Assembly (NCBI RefSeq): GCF_000725625.1
Contig: NZ_KL647085.1
Location: 1 to 59,472 of the forward strand
Direction of reading: 5' to 3'
From: Streptomyces sp. NRRL F-6676
GTDB taxonomy: Bacteria; Actinomycetota; Actinomycetes; Streptomycetales; Streptomycetaceae
DNA: 59,472 nt
Below are positions 8,972-19,080 of the stretch, one piece after another; position 1 is the first letter of the stretch; the number at the start of each line of letters is the position of its first letter. A model generated the notes under the pieces. That model was not told where the DNA came from. It searched no databases and was given only the letters and a program-made list of their open reading frames with translations. A program made the position numbers and the translations under genes.

Positions 8972-10171
8972 GTGCGGGTGGGACTGTTGAGCCGGGAGTA
9001 TCCTCCCGACATTTACGGCGGGGCCGGTGTCCACGTCGAATTCCTCGCCCGGGAGCTCGCGCCGCTCGTCGATCTCGCCGTGCACTGCTGGGGCGAGGGC
9101 GCCACCCCGCACGCCAGCCCCGCCGTCACCCGGCACCGCCCCTGGGCCGCCCTGGACGACGCCAACGACGCCCTGCGCACGTTCTCCGTCGACCTCGCCA
9201 TGGCCGCCGGGCTCCGGGACCGCGAACTCGTGCACTCCCACACCTGGTACGCCAACCTCGGCGGCCACCTCGCCAAGCTCCTGCACGGCGTCCCGCACGT
9301 GATGACCGCCCACTCGCTCGAACCCCTGCGCCCCTGGAAGGCCGAGCAGCTCGGCGGCGGCTACGCCCTCTCCGGCTGGGCCGAGCGCACCGCGATCGAG
9401 GCCGCCGACGCCGTCGTCGCCGTCTCCGGCGCCATGCGCGACGACATCCTCGCCTGCTACCCGGCGCTCGACCCCGCCCGTGTGCACGTCATCCACAACG
9501 GCATCGACACCACCCTCTACCGCCCCGACCCCGGCACCGGCGTCCTCGACGGGATCGGCCTGGACCCCGGCCGCCCGTACGTCGTCTTCGTCGGCCGCAT
9601 CACCCGCCAGAAGGGCGTCCCGCACCTCCTCCGCGCCGTCCGGCACATCGACCCCGCCGCGCAGGTCGTGCTGTGCGCCGGCGCCCCGGACACCCCGGAG
9701 ATCGACCGCGAGTTCCGCGAGCTGTACGACGAGCTGAGCCGGACCCGCGCGGACGTGCACTGGATCTCCCGGATGCTGCCCCGCCCGGACGTCATCCAGC
9801 TCCTCACCCACGCCGCCGTCTTCGTCTGCCCCTCGGTCTACGAGCCGCTCGGCATCGTCAACCTGGAGGCGATGGCCTGCGGCACGGCCGTCGTCGCCTC
9901 GCGGGTCGGCGGCATCCCGGAGGTCGTCGACGACGGCCGTACCGGCCTCCTCGTCGATCTCGACCCCGGCCCGGACCAGACCGGCTTCGAGACCCGCCTC
10001 GCCCACGCCCTGGACACCGTCCTCGGCGATCCGGCGACCGCCCGGCGCATGGGCGAGGCCGGCCGCGCGCGGGCGGTCGGCGAGTTCGGCTGGGACGCCG
10101 TCGCCCGCCGTACGGTCCGTCTTTACGAGGAAGTCCTCGACGGGGCGGCGATCGACCCCCGTCGCGGGTAG
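8972..10171 (+). CDS. glgA: Actinobacterial glycogen/maltose-1-phosphate synthase (GT4)
   Basis: A 399-residue GT4 glycosyltransferase. The start is GTG 8972 (AGGAGG 7 nt upstream), giving MRVGLLSREYPPDIYGGAGV, the usual family N-terminus; the frame extends upstream to 8933 without such a site. The acceptor/donor loop GGAGVHVEFLAREL, HNGIDTTLYRPD, VGRITRQKGVPHLL and the EX7E motif YEPLGIVNLEAMACG (E291, E299) are intact. Actinobacterial enzymes of this type use ADP-glucose, either for glycogen or, as GlgM in mycobacteria, to make alpha-maltose 1-phosphate for GlgE. It precedes glgC by 75 bp, so synthesis and use of ADP-glucose are linked. Confidence 0.92.
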   Translation: MRVGLLSREYPPDIYGGAGVHVEFLARELAPLVDLAVHCWGEGATPHASPAVTRHRPWAALDDANDALRTFSVDLAMAAGLRDRELVHSHTWYANLGGHLAKLLHGVPHVMTAHSLEPLRPWKAEQLGGGYALSGWAERTAIEAADAVVAVSGAMRDDILACYPALDPARVHVIHNGIDTTLYRPDPGTGVLDGIGLDPGRPYVVFVGRITRQKGVPHLLRAVRHIDPAAQVVLCAGAPDTPEIDREFRELYDELSRTRADVHWISRMLPRPDVIQLLTHAAVFVCPSVYEPLGIVNLEAMACGTAVVASRVGGIPEVVDDGRTGLLVDLDPGPDQTGFETRLAHALDTVLGDPATARRMGEAGRARAVGEFGWDAVARRTVRLYEEVLDGAAIDPRRG

Positions 10172-10246
10172 GGAATACAGACAAGACAGGGTGCCGCACA
10201 CCCGTACGGGCAGACGCGGCACCACCGGGCGTAGAGGGGCGGCGGC

Positions 10247-11467
10247 ATGCGGCGCGGTGGACCTTCGGTGCTGGGAATCGTACTGGCGGGTGGCGAGGGC
10301 AAGCGGCTGATGCCGCTGACCGCCGACCGCGCCAAACCGGCCGTGACCTTCGGCGGGACGTACCGGCTCGTCGACTTCGTACTCTCCAATCTGGTCAACG
10401 CGGACATCCTGCGCATCTGCGTGCTCACGCAGTACAAGTCGCACTCGCTGGACCGGCACATCACCACGACCTGGCGGATGTCCAGCCTGCTGGGCAACTA
10501 CGTCACCCCCGTCCCCGCCCAGCAGCGGCTCGGCCCGCGCTGGTACCTCGGCAGCGCCGACGCGATCCTGCAATCGCTCAACCTCATCTACGACGAGCGG
10601 CCCGAGTACGTCGCGGTCTTCGGCGCCGATCACGTCTACCGCATGGACCCGCGCCAGATGCTGGCCCAGCACATCGACTCCGGGGCGGGCGTCACCGTCG
10701 CCGGGATCCGGGTGCCGCGCGCCGAATCGCCCTCCTTCGGTGTGATCACCCCCGGCTCGGACGGCCGCACGGTCGACCGCTTCCTGGAGAAGCCCGCCGA
10801 CCCGCCCGGTCTCGCGGACAACCCCGACCGCGTCTTCGCCTCGATGGGCAACTACATCTTCACCACCAAGGTCCTGATCGAGGCGCTCCAGCGCGACGCC
10901 GAGGACGAGAAGTCGGTCCACGACATGGGCGGCTCCCTCCTGCCCATGCTCACCGACCGGGGGGAGGCGCAGCTCTACGACTTCCAGGCCAACCATGTGC
11001 CCGGCGAGACCAGCCGCGACCAGGGGTACTGGCGCGATGTCGGCACGCTCGACGCGTACTACGAGGCCCACATGGACCTGATCGCCGAGCGGCCCGCCTT
11101 CAACCTGTACAACCGCAACTGGCCCATCTACACCCACTCCACGCAGCTCTCGCCGGCCCGCTTCAACGCGGGCGGGATCGCCAGTGAGTCGATCATCAGC
11201 GCCGGGTGTCTCATCCGCGGGCAGGTGACCCGCTCGGTGCTCTCGCCCGACGTGCGCGTGGACCCGGGGGCGGTCGTCCAGGGCTCGGTGCTGCACGACA
11301 ACGTCCACATCGGCCGGGGCGCGATCGTGCGGGGGGCGATTCTCGACAAGAACGTCGAGGTGCCGCCGGGTGCGACGATCGGCGTCAACCCGAGCCGTGA
11401 CGCCGAGCTGTACACGGTCTCCAAGAGCGGCGTCATCGCGCTGGGCAAGGGGCAGCGGGTTCCGTAG
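10247..11467 (+). CDS. glgC: Glucose-1-phosphate adenylyltransferase
   Basis: Makes ADP-glucose from ATP and glucose 1-phosphate, the committed step of bacterial glycogen synthesis. The 406-residue protein has ATG 10247 with AGAGGGG upstream. The nucleotide-binding loop [20 protein letters not shown], the [13 protein letters not shown] segment, the FLEKP substrate lysine and a C-terminal left-handed beta-helix of hexapeptide repeats ([20 protein letters not shown]) are all present. It forms a likely operon with glgA. A perfect hairpin at 11502-11541 probably terminates it. Family members are regulated allosterically by sugar phosphates. Confidence 0.97.
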   Translation: MRRGGPSVLGIVLAGGEGKRLMPLTADRAKPAVTFGGTYRLVDFVLSNLVNADILRICVLTQYKSHSLDRHITTTWRMSSLLGNYVTPVPAQQRLGPRWYLGSADAILQSLNLIYDERPEYVAVFGADHVYRMDPRQMLAQHIDSGAGVTVAGIRVPRAESPSFGVITPGSDGRTVDRFLEKPADPPGLADNPDRVFASMGNYIFTTKVLIEALQRDAEDEKSVHDMGGSLLPMLTDRGEAQLYDFQANHVPGETSRDQGYWRDVGTLDAYYEAHMDLIAERPAFNLYNRNWPIYTHSTQLSPARFNAGGIASESIISAGCLIRGQVTRSVLSPDVRVDPGAVVQGSVLHDNVHIGRGAIVRGAILDKNVEVPPGATIGVNPSRDAELYTVSKSGVIALGKGQRVP

Positions 11468-11498
11468 AGGGTTTCGCCCTCGGACCCCGCTAAAAGAT

Positions 11499-11622
11499 TG
11501 CGCAGTTCCCCGCGCCCCTCATTAGGGGCGCGGGGAACTGCACACGGGGCGAAGCCCCGTCCGGGGTCCAAGGGGCGGAGCCCCTTGAAGGGACGGGAAG
11601 GGTAGGGGCGGCGGGGGCGTGA
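11499..11622. repeat. Intergenic modular repeat, copy 3, and glgC terminator
   Basis: The A module occurs as a perfect 18-bp inverted repeat, GCAGTTCCCCGCGCCCCT (11502-11519) and its complement (11524-11541), with a CATT loop. It is followed by a B module at about 11544-11622: GCGAAGCCCCGTCC, then GGGGTCCAAGGGGCGGAGCC, then GAAGGGACGGGAAGGGTAGG. The hairpin sits 35 bp after the glgC stop and should act as its terminator. Confidence 0.8.
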
Positions 11623-11719
11623 AAACTTGGCGTCAACCATCCACGCCCGCCCCGAACGAGACGCGTCAACACCCTGGACACAGCCCGGCAATCATGTTGT
11701 CATGCCTCTGCCTGACTGA

Positions 11720-11733
11720 TGACAACGTTGTAA
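11720..11733. promoter_or_regulatory. LacI-type operator upstream of the GH2 gene
   Basis: TGACAACGTTGTAA is a near-perfect palindrome with the central CG typical of LacI-family operators; the core ACAACGTTGT is perfect. A half-site TGTTGTCAT lies at 11695-11703. Both are within 100 bp of the ATG at 11789. Sugar-responsive repression of the downstream glycosidases is inferred. Confidence 0.5.
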
Positions 11734-11788
11734 TCCCCCCCCAACCACGAGCCCTGATCCGCCACCCGTCCTCACCCACGGAGGATCC

Positions 11789-14437
11789 GTGCGCACCAGA
11801 CGCCTCAGAGTCAGAGACCGTCTCGCCCTGCTCCTCGTCGCGGCCATGGCCGCGACGGGCCTCGCGGCGACGGCCACCTCCCCGGCCGCGGCCACCACCG
11901 CCGCCGACACACCCACGCCCACCGAAGCCCACGGCCTCAAGGGCGAGTACTACACCCAGTCCGCCGAGGGCGCCTTCGACTTCGCCACCCTCAAGGCGAC
12001 CACCTTCGACCCCACCCTCGACTTCGCCGACCTCGAACCCCGACTGCGTGCCACGACGGGTCAGGACAACGATGTCAGCGCCCGCTGGACCGGCCGTCTC
12101 GTCCCCGAGAAGACCGGTGCCACCACCTTCTCGATCATCGGTGACAACGGCTTCCGCCTCTGGGTGGACGGCAAACTCGTCATCGACCACTGGGTGGACG
12201 ACTGGGACCAGGAGCAGACCGGCGAACCCGTCGATCTGACCGCCGGTCACGCCGTCGACATCAAGGTCGAGTACTTCGAGCACTACGGCGGCTCCAACCT
12301 CCACGTGCGCTGGACCCCGCCCGGCGGCACCAAGACCGCGATCCCGCAGTCGGCGTTCCGCCTCCCGGAGGGCTACGACTACGACGGCCCCGTCGCGACC
12401 ACCGTCCGCGCCGACGGCCGCACCCTCCAGCTCGACTTCGCGAGCCCGCTGGCCGGCGTCCCGGCCGGACTCACCGACCACCTCAGCGCGGTCGTCGGCG
12501 GCGCCACCTGGCCGCTGGGCAGGGCGAAGCTCGACCCCAAGGACCCGGCGTCGCTGCTGATCGCCCTCGACCAGCCGGTCGTCGGCAACAAGAACGGCAC
12601 CGCCAAGGGCACCGCCGACGTCCGCTACGACGGCAAGGGCGGCCTCACCACGGCCGCCGCCGACAACACCACCCACACGGTGGGCGCGTTCTGGACCAGC
12701 GGCCCCAACAAGTCGACGTACGAGCTCACCACCAAGTGGGCCAAGCAGGTCGGCCCGCACAACGCCCTGCCCGAGTACCCGCGCCCGCAGCTGACGCGTG
12801 ACAAGTGGCAGAACCTCAACGGCAGCTGGCAGTTCGCCGCCGCCAAGTCCGGCGAGCAGCCGCCGGTCGGCAAGACGCTGGACGAGCGGATCCTCGTCCC
12901 CTACCCGGTCGAGTCGCAGCTCTCCGGGCTGGAGCGGCACGAGGACCGCATGTGGTACCGCCGCACCTTCACCGTGCCGAAGAACTGGCACGTCGGCTCC
13001 CACCAGCGGCTCCAGCTGAACTTCGGCGCCGTCGACTGGCGCGCCGAGGTCTACGTCAACGGCACCGAGGTCGCCGAACACCAGGGCGGCTACGACAAGT
13101 TCAGCGCCGACATCACCAAGGCGCTGAAGCCCGGCCGTACCCAGGAGCTGATCGTCGGCGTCTACGACCCGACGGACTCCGCCGACGGCGAGAACCAGCC
13201 GATGGGCAAGCAGCGCCTGGACCCGAGCGGCATCTGGTACACGCCGACCTCCGGCATCTGGCAGACGGTGTGGATGGAGCCGGTCGCCACCGACCACGTC
13301 GACAACCTCAAGCTCACCCCCGACGTCGACAAGAGCACCCTCACCATCGAGCCGCAGGGCGTCCGTGACGGCGTACCGGTCACCGCGACCGCCTACGCCG
13401 GCAAGCGCAAGGTCGGCACCGTCACCGGGCGCACCGGCCACCCGCTGACCCTGCACCTGCGCAACCCGCACCTGTGGTCCCCGGACGACCCGTACCTCTA
13501 CAACCTGAAGGTGCGCGTCGGCTCCGACAGCGTCGGCAGCTACTTCGGGATGCGCTCGATCTCCGTGAAGAACGTGAACGGCACCCCGCGCACGCTCCTC
13601 AACGGCAAGCCGATCTTCATGATGGCCACCCTCGACCAGGGCTTCTGGCCGGACGGCCTCTACACCGCACCCACCGACGAGGCCCTCGCCTACGACCTGA
13701 AGGTGCACAAGCAGCTCGGCTTCAACTCCGTGCGCAAGCACATCAAGGTCGAGCCGGACCGCTGGTTCTACTGGGCCGACCGGCTCGGTCTGATGGTGTG
13801 GCAGGACATGCCCGCGATGAACGCCGGCACCAGCCCGTCCACCGCCGCCCGCGCCGAGTTCGAGCGCGAGCTGAAGCAGATGATCGACGAGCACATCAGC
13901 AGCCCGTCGGTCGTCATGTGGGTGACCTTCAACGAGGGCTGGGGCCAGTACGACATGGCCCGCATCGCCGACCAGGCCAAGGCCTGGGACCCGACCCGGC
14001 TGGTCAACAGCATGTCCGGGATCAACCTCGGGGCCGACGGCGGCACCGGCGACATCATCGACGAGCACGGCTATCCGAGCCCCGCCCTGCCACCCAACCC
14101 GGACGGCAGGCGCGCCCTGGTCAGCGGCGAGTACGGCGGCCTCGGCCTGGCGGTGCCCGGTCACGCCTGGTCGGTGCAGCAGTCGTACGTGGACGTCGAC
14201 CCCTCGGCGTACACCGACGGCTACCTCACCAAGCTCGACGAGGTGCACGCGCTGGCCTGCAAGGGCGGCAACGGCGCGGTCTACACCCAGATCAGCGACG
14301 TCGAGGGCGAACTCAACGGCCTGCTGACCTACGACCGCCGGGTGCTCAAGCCCGACGTCGACCGGGTGAGGGCGGCGCAGCAGTCGCTCATCCACGACGC
14401 GTCGCAGCCGACGGTCGCCGGTTGCACGGAAAACTGA
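11789..14437 (+). CDS. Secreted GH2-family glycoside hydrolase with PA14 domain
   Basis: An 882-residue exported enzyme. The signal peptide (MRTRRLRVRDRLALLLVAAM... ending near AAATTAA) is followed by a PA14 domain at about 48-190 (GLKGEYYTQSAEGAFDF; GDNGFRLWVDGKLVIDHW), commonly carbohydrate-binding. The GH2 sugar-binding, Ig-like and TIM-barrel domains follow. The acid/base Glu716 is in VTFNEGWGQYD and the likely nucleophile Glu781 in SGEYGG. The GH2 family includes beta-galactosidases, mannosidases and glucuronidases, so the substrate is not fixed by sequence. The next gene, 140 bp on, encodes a secreted alpha-mannosidase, suggesting attack on a mannose-containing glycan. A LacI-like operator lies upstream. 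Confidence 0.9.
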   Translation: MRTRRLRVRDRLALLLVAAMAATGLAATATSPAAATTAADTPTPTEAHGLKGEYYTQSAEGAFDFATLKATTFDPTLDFADLEPRLRATTGQDNDVSARWTGRLVPEKTGATTFSIIGDNGFRLWVDGKLVIDHWVDDWDQEQTGEPVDLTAGHAVDIKVEYFEHYGGSNLHVRWTPPGGTKTAIPQSAFRLPEGYDYDGPVATTVRADGRTLQLDFASPLAGVPAGLTDHLSAVVGGATWPLGRAKLDPKDPASLLIALDQPVVGNKNGTAKGTADVRYDGKGGLTTAAADNTTHTVGAFWTSGPNKSTYELTTKWAKQVGPHNALPEYPRPQLTRDKWQNLNGSWQFAAAKSGEQPPVGKTLDERILVPYPVESQLSGLERHEDRMWYRRTFTVPKNWHVGSHQRLQLNFGAVDWRAEVYVNGTEVAEHQGGYDKFSADITKALKPGRTQELIVGVYDPTDSADGENQPMGKQRLDPSGIWYTPTSGIWQTVWMEPVATDHVDNLKLTPDVDKSTLTIEPQGVRDGVPVTATAYAGKRKVGTVTGRTGHPLTLHLRNPHLWSPDDPYLYNLKVRVGSDSVGSYFGMRSISVKNVNGTPRTLLNGKPIFMMATLDQGFWPDGLYTAPTDEALAYDLKVHKQLGFNSVRKHIKVEPDRWFYWADRLGLMVWQDMPAMNAGTSPSTAARAEFERELKQMIDEHISSPSVVMWVTFNEGWGQYDMARIADQAKAWDPTRLVNSMSGINLGADGGTGDIIDEHGYPSPALPPNPDGRRALVSGEYGGLGLAVPGHAWSVQQSYVDVDPSAYTDGYLTKLDEVHALACKGGNGAVYTQISDVEGELNGLLTYDRRVLKPDVDRVRAAQQSLIHDASQPTVAGCTEN

Positions 14438-14577
14438 CGCGCCGACAGCACCATGCACGGGTGGTCACCTGAGCGTCTCCCGAGAGCCGCCCAGGTGACC
14501 GCCTCAGACAGGACCGGCCCGCCGCGCCCGAGGCGCGGCGGGCCGGGAACCCCCGACCCTCCCGGAGGACTTCCCAG

Positions 14578-16941
14578 ATGAGATGGACCCGGCGTCTGCG
14601 CCTGGCCGCCGCCGGCGCGGTGGCCGCCACGGCGCTCTCCGCCCTGCCACCCGCCCAGGCCGCCATGGCCACGGGTGCCGCCGAGCCGGCCGCCGCGTCC
14701 GGCCGGGGCGGCGCCCTCACCGACCTGGTCAACCCCTTCATCGGCACCCAGAACGAGGGCAACACCTATCCCGGTGCCGCCGTGCCCTTCGGCATGGTGC
14801 AGCTCTCCCCGGACACCGGCCACAACACCGGCTACGACTACGCCGAGGACCACATCCGCGGCTTCTCCCTCGTCCACCTCTCCGGCGTCGGCTGCGGACT
14901 CGGCGGCGACCTGCCGGTGCTGCCGACCACCGGCGACGTCACACAGACGGACTACGCGAAGTACGCCGCGAAGTTCTCCCACGACGACGAGCAGGCGAGC
15001 CCCGGCTACTACGGCGTCGGCCTGGACAGCGGCATCAAGGCCGAGCTGACCGCGACCGCCCGCACCGGTGTGCAGCGCTACACCTTCCCGGCCACCGACA
15101 AGGCCAACGTCCTGCTCAACGCCGGACAGTCGCTGCACAGGACGGTGAACACGAAGGTCGAGATCCTCGACAACCGCACCGTGCGCACCGCCATCACCGG
15201 CAGCGGCTTCTGCCAGGACACCAAGCCCTACACCGTCTACACGATCACCCGTTTCGACCGCCCGTTCACCGCGCACGGCACCTGGAGCGGCGACACCGTC
15301 ACCGCCGGCTCGGACAGCTCCTCCGGCACCGGGCGCAACGGCGCCTATCTGCGGTTCGACACCACCAAGGACCGCACGGTCGAGGCGACCACCGCGCTGA
15401 GCTACGTCGACGCGCGCGGCGCCGCCGGCAACCTGCGCGCCGAGGGCGGCCACTCCTTCGCCCATGTCCGCGAGGCCGCCCAGCGCACCTGGGAGCACCG
15501 GCTCGACGACGTCCGTGTCAAGGGCGGCGACGACACGCTGAACCGCACCTTCTACTCGTCCCTGTACCGGTCCTTCCTCGCGCCCAACATCGGCAGCGAC
15601 ACCGACGGCCGCTACACCGGCTGGGACCAGAAGACCCACCGGGCGAAGGGGTTCACGTACTACCAGAACTGGTCGCTGTGGGACACCTACCGCACCCAGT
15701 CCCAGCTCCTCTCCCTGCTCGCGCCGCGGCAGGCCCGGGACATGGCGATCTCCGTCATCAAGATCGACGAAGAGGGCGGCTGGCTGCCCAAGTGGGGCTA
15801 CGGCACGGTCGAGACCAACATCATGACCGGTGACCCCGTCACCCCGTTCCTCACCAACGCCTACCAGCAGGGGCTGCTCAAGGGCTGGGAGGAGAAGGCG
15901 TACCGGGCGCTGAAGAAGAACGCCGACGGGGTGCCGCCCACCGACTCGCCCTATGTCGGCCGCGAGGCCAACAAGGAGTACCTCGCGAACGGCTTCGCGC
16001 CCCTCATCGAGAACCGGCCGCACGCCAAGCCCGGCGACTCCGACTACGACCACGGGCCCTCCGCCACCCTGGAGTACGCCCTGTCCGACGCGATGCTCGC
16101 CCAGATGGCCCGCGACCTCGGCCACAAGGCCGACGCCGCCCGGTACGCGAAGCGCGCGCAGAACTACCACTCGATCTTCGACCCGAGCACCGGCTTCTTC
16201 CGCGCCCGTGACACCTCCGGCGCCTTCACCGGCCCGGACGACCCGGCGCAGAGCGCGGGCTTCCACGAGGGCACGGCCTGGCAGTACCAGTGGCTCGTCC
16301 CGCAGGACCTGCCCGGCATGATCGACCTGATCGGCGGCCGGCAGGCGGCCAACGACCGCCTCGACTCCTTCTTCGCCTACGACCAGCTCGTGCGGGACCC
16401 GGCGAAGACCGCCCGCGAGGTGTGGGTCAACGGCCCCTACGAGTACTACAACGCGGACAAGTACAACCCGCAGAACGAGCCCGACCTGATCGCCCCGTAC
16501 ACCTATCTCTCCACCGGCCAGCCGTGGAAGACCACCGACGTGGTGCACGCCGCGCTGACCCTGTTCACCGACACCCCGACCGGCATGACCGGAAACGACG
16601 ACCTCGGCACCATGTCCGCCTGGAACGTGCTGTCGTCGATCGGAATCTTCCCGGTCCAGCCCGGTTACGACACGTGGGGGCTCTCCACGCCCGTCTTCGA
16701 CCGGGTCGACCTCACCCTCGACCACCGCTACTACCCCAAGGGCCATCTGACGGTGTCCGCCTCCGGCACCTCGGACACCGACCGCTATGTGCGGTCGGCC
16801 CGGGTGAACGGCAAGGACTACGGCAAGACGTACCTGACCACCGGCGATCTGCGCCGGATCCGTTCCCTGTCGTTCACGGTCGGCGCGCAGCCGTCCGAGT
16901 GGGGAACGTCGGCCGACGCGGCGCCGCCGGCGCTGAAGTGA
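14578..16941 (+). CDS. Secreted GH92 alpha-1,2-mannosidase
   Basis: A 787-residue calcium-dependent exo-alpha-mannosidase of family GH92. The signal peptide ends at AQA, about residue 28. Family signatures include LVNPFIGTQNEGNTYPGAAV at the N-terminus, GFSLVHLSGVGCGLGGD, the acid-bearing FHEGTAWQYQW (Glu564, by analogy with the catalytic acid of the Bacteroides enzymes) and GNDDLGTMSAW (672-682), whose acidic residues are the expected base. GGAGGACTT precedes ATG 14578. It probably forms a unit with the upstream PA14-GH2 gene for removing mannose from fungal mannan or N-glycans. A strong terminator follows at 17001-17032. Confidence 0.95.
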   Translation: MRWTRRLRLAAAGAVAATALSALPPAQAAMATGAAEPAAASGRGGALTDLVNPFIGTQNEGNTYPGAAVPFGMVQLSPDTGHNTGYDYAEDHIRGFSLVHLSGVGCGLGGDLPVLPTTGDVTQTDYAKYAAKFSHDDEQASPGYYGVGLDSGIKAELTATARTGVQRYTFPATDKANVLLNAGQSLHRTVNTKVEILDNRTVRTAITGSGFCQDTKPYTVYTITRFDRPFTAHGTWSGDTVTAGSDSSSGTGRNGAYLRFDTTKDRTVEATTALSYVDARGAAGNLRAEGGHSFAHVREAAQRTWEHRLDDVRVKGGDDTLNRTFYSSLYRSFLAPNIGSDTDGRYTGWDQKTHRAKGFTYYQNWSLWDTYRTQSQLLSLLAPRQARDMAISVIKIDEEGGWLPKWGYGTVETNIMTGDPVTPFLTNAYQQGLLKGWEEKAYRALKKNADGVPPTDSPYVGREANKEYLANGFAPLIENRPHAKPGDSDYDHGPSATLEYALSDAMLAQMARDLGHKADAARYAKRAQNYHSIFDPSTGFFRARDTSGAFTGPDDPAQSAGFHEGTAWQYQWLVPQDLPGMIDLIGGRQAANDRLDSFFAYDQLVRDPAKTAREVWVNGPYEYYNADKYNPQNEPDLIAPYTYLSTGQPWKTTDVVHAALTLFTDTPTGMTGNDDLGTMSAWNVLSSIGIFPVQPGYDTWGLSTPVFDRVDLTLDHRYYPKGHLTVSASGTSDTDRYVRSARVNGKDYGKTYLTTGDLRRIRSLSFTVGAQPSEWGTSADAAPPALK

Positions 16942-17000
16942 CACCGGGCGTCCACTGAGGTCCGGACCGGGTTCGGACCCCGGCGGACGGCTCCGGCGGT

Positions 17001-17032
17001 GAAGTCCCGCCCCCTTGCCGGGGCGGGACTTC
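17001..17032 (+). terminator. Strong intrinsic terminator after the GH92 gene
   Basis: GAAGTCCCGCCCC and GGGGCGGGACTTC form a perfect 13-bp stem with a CTTGCC loop, followed by ATGCGTTCTTT. It lies 60 bp after the stop at 16941. Confidence 0.85.
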
Positions 17033-17187
17033 ATGCGTTCTTTACTGTGCGTAGCGTGATCGTACTTGACCGTAATCGGCGGTCGGGGTTTGACTGACGG
17101 GGCACCGGTCCGGGCGTGCGGCGCACCGGGCCGCCGGTCGCCTCCTGCTCCGGTCCTTCATCCCGTCGTTCACGCGAGGGCACGTCA

Positions 17188-18594
17188 TTGACTTCCGATC
17201 TGCTCGCCCCCCTCGACCTGGCGTTCTGGAACATCGAGTCCGCCGAGCACCCCATGCACCTGGGCGCGCTCGGCGTCTTCGCCTGCCACTCGCCCACCGC
17301 GGGCGCCCACGCCGCCGATCTGCTCGCCGCCCGTGCCGCCGGGGTGACGGGGCTGCGGATGCGCATCCGCGATGTGTGGCTGCCGGGCGGTGGCGCCGGT
17401 GCCGGGGGCGCCGCCGGTCTCGCCCGCGCCGGCGCACGACTCCCGCTCGCCTTCGGCGGCGCGGCTCGCGAGCCCGCGCCCGACTTCGACCCGCTGGACC
17501 ACGTCCGGCTGCACGCCCCCACCGACGACTTCCACGCCGTCGCCGGCCGGCTGATGCAGCGTCCCCTGGTGCGCGGCCGGCCCCCGTGGGAGGCGCACGT
17601 CCTGCCGGGGGAGGACGGCACCTCGTTCGCGGTGCTGTTCAAGTTCCACCACGCGCTCGCCGACGGGCTGCGGGCGCTGACGCTGGCCGCCGCGATCATG
17701 GACCCGACGGAGCTGCCGCCGTCCCGGCCGCGACCCGTCGAAGCGGGCCGGAGCCGGTTCGGCGCGTTTCCGTTCCCGGACCCGCGGCGGCTGCCCGGGC
17801 TGGTCCGCGGTGCGCTGTCCGGCGTGGTGTCCGACGTGGGGCGCGCGCTGGACATCGGCGCGTCCGTCGCCCTGTCCACGCTCGGGGTGCGCTCCTCGCC
17901 CGCGCTGACCGCCGGGCCCACCGGCACGCGGCGGACCGCGGGTGTCGTCCTCGACCTCGACGAGGTGCACCGGGTGCGCAAGACGGCGGGCGGCACGGTC
18001 AACGACGTGCTCATCGCGGTCGTCGCGGGGGCGCTGCGGAGGTGGCTGGACGAGCGCGGCGACGGGAGCGAGGGGGTGGCGCCGCGAGCGCTCATCCCCG
18101 TCTCCCGGCGCCGGCCGCGCAGCGCCTCGCCGCAGGGGAACCGGCTCTCCGGGTACCTGATACGGCTCCCGGTCGACGAGGCGGATCCGTTGCGGCGGCT
18201 GCGGGTGGTGCGGGCGGCGATGGACCGCAACAAGGACGCGGGGCCGGGGCGGGGGGCCGGGGCGGTGGCGTTGCTCGCCGACCATGTGCCGGCGCTGGGG
18301 CACCGGCTCGGGGGGCCGCTGGTCAGCCAGGCGGCGCGGCTGTGGTTCGACATCCTGGTCACGAGCGTGCCGTTGCCGAGTCTGGGGTTGCGCCTGGGCG
18401 GCAGCCCGCTGGTGGAGGTGTTTCCGCTGGCGCCGCTGGCGCGGGGGCAGTCGTTGGCGGTGGCGGTGTCGACGTACCGGGGGCGGGTGCACTACGGGTT
18501 GGTGGCGGACGCGGAGGCGGTGCCGGACCTGGCGGGGTTCGCGGCGGCGATCCACGACGAACTCGACGCCCTGCGCCGGGCCTGCGACGCGTAG
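17188..18594 (+). CDS. Wax ester synthase/diacylglycerol acyltransferase
   Basis: A WS/DGAT-family enzyme, 468 aa, esterifying diacylglycerol or fatty alcohol with acyl-CoA to form storage lipid. The best start is TTG 17188 (LTSDLLAPLDLAFWNIES), matching the family N-terminus; the frame runs back to 17116 in low-complexity sequence. The active-site motif HHALADG is at 154-160, and the conserved GGTVNDVLIAVVAGALRRWL and NRLSGYLIRLP segments are present. Streptomyces accumulate triacylglycerol through such enzymes. It is unusual in having Gly/Ala insertions near residues 70-85 (GGGAGAGGAAGLARAGARLP). Stand-alone gene. Confidence 0.92.
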   Translation: MTSDLLAPLDLAFWNIESAEHPMHLGALGVFACHSPTAGAHAADLLAARAAGVTGLRMRIRDVWLPGGGAGAGGAAGLARAGARLPLAFGGAAREPAPDFDPLDHVRLHAPTDDFHAVAGRLMQRPLVRGRPPWEAHVLPGEDGTSFAVLFKFHHALADGLRALTLAAAIMDPTELPPSRPRPVEAGRSRFGAFPFPDPRRLPGLVRGALSGVVSDVGRALDIGASVALSTLGVRSSPALTAGPTGTRRTAGVVLDLDEVHRVRKTAGGTVNDVLIAVVAGALRRWLDERGDGSEGVAPRALIPVSRRRPRSASPQGNRLSGYLIRLPVDEADPLRRLRVVRAAMDRNKDAGPGRGAGAVALLADHVPALGHRLGGPLVSQAARLWFDILVTSVPLPSLGLRLGGSPLVEVFPLAPLARGQSLAVAVSTYRGRVHYGLVADAEAVPDLAGFAAAIHDELDALRRACDA

Positions 18595-18604
18595 CGGCTC
18601 GCCC

Positions 18605-18968
18605 GGGGTCTTTCCCGCCCCCGCCGCCCCTACCCGTCCCATCCACGACCTGGGGGCTCCGCCCCCAGGCCCCCCGAGGGGGAGAGGGCAGGACGGGGGG
18701 AAAGAGCTCGGGTGGGTGGGGAGGGCGCGGGAGAGCTCGGGTGGGGGGGTTCGTTGGCGGGTGCGGGTGCGTCGTGGCCGATCGCGCAGTTCCCCGCGCC
18801 CCTAAAAGCAGGGGGCGCCCCCCGCTTTCAAGGGGCGCGGGGAACTGCGCGAGAAGTCCCCACCCACCCCCACTCCCCACTCAACCCCACCCACCCGAGC
18901 TCTCCGGGGTCCAAGGGGCGGAGCCCCTTGTCAGGGATGGGACGGGTAGGGGCGGCGGGGGCGAGAAA
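18605..18968. repeat. Intergenic modular repeat, copy 4 (largest, inverted)
   Basis: The 486-bp gap between the DGAT and SDR genes is almost filled by this. A reverse B module lies at about 18610-18672. The A module GCGCAGTTCCCCGCGCCCCT at 18784-18803 is faced by its exact complement at 18831-18850 around a nested AAAGC...GCTTT hairpin. A forward B module lies at about 18908-18967. The whole can fold into one large cruciform. Confidence 0.8.
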
Positions 18969-19080
18969 CCCTGCCGGACGACCCCCCGTTTTGGCGCTTC
19001 GCGCCGGGGCTACGTACAATCCCCCGTTCGAAAGGCGAGCGCGACCCGCGCGCCGCAGGCGAGCGAGGAACGGCAGCGCG

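Noticed and set aside
8702..11308. Long minus-strand frame opposite glgA/glgC
   Set aside because: Antisense to two well-supported enzymes and composed of Val/Gly/Arg-rich low-complexity sequence.
11666..17034. Two long minus-strand frames opposite the GH2 and GH92 genes
   Set aside because: Both are mirror frames of conserved enzymes with signal peptides and catalytic motifs on the plus strand.
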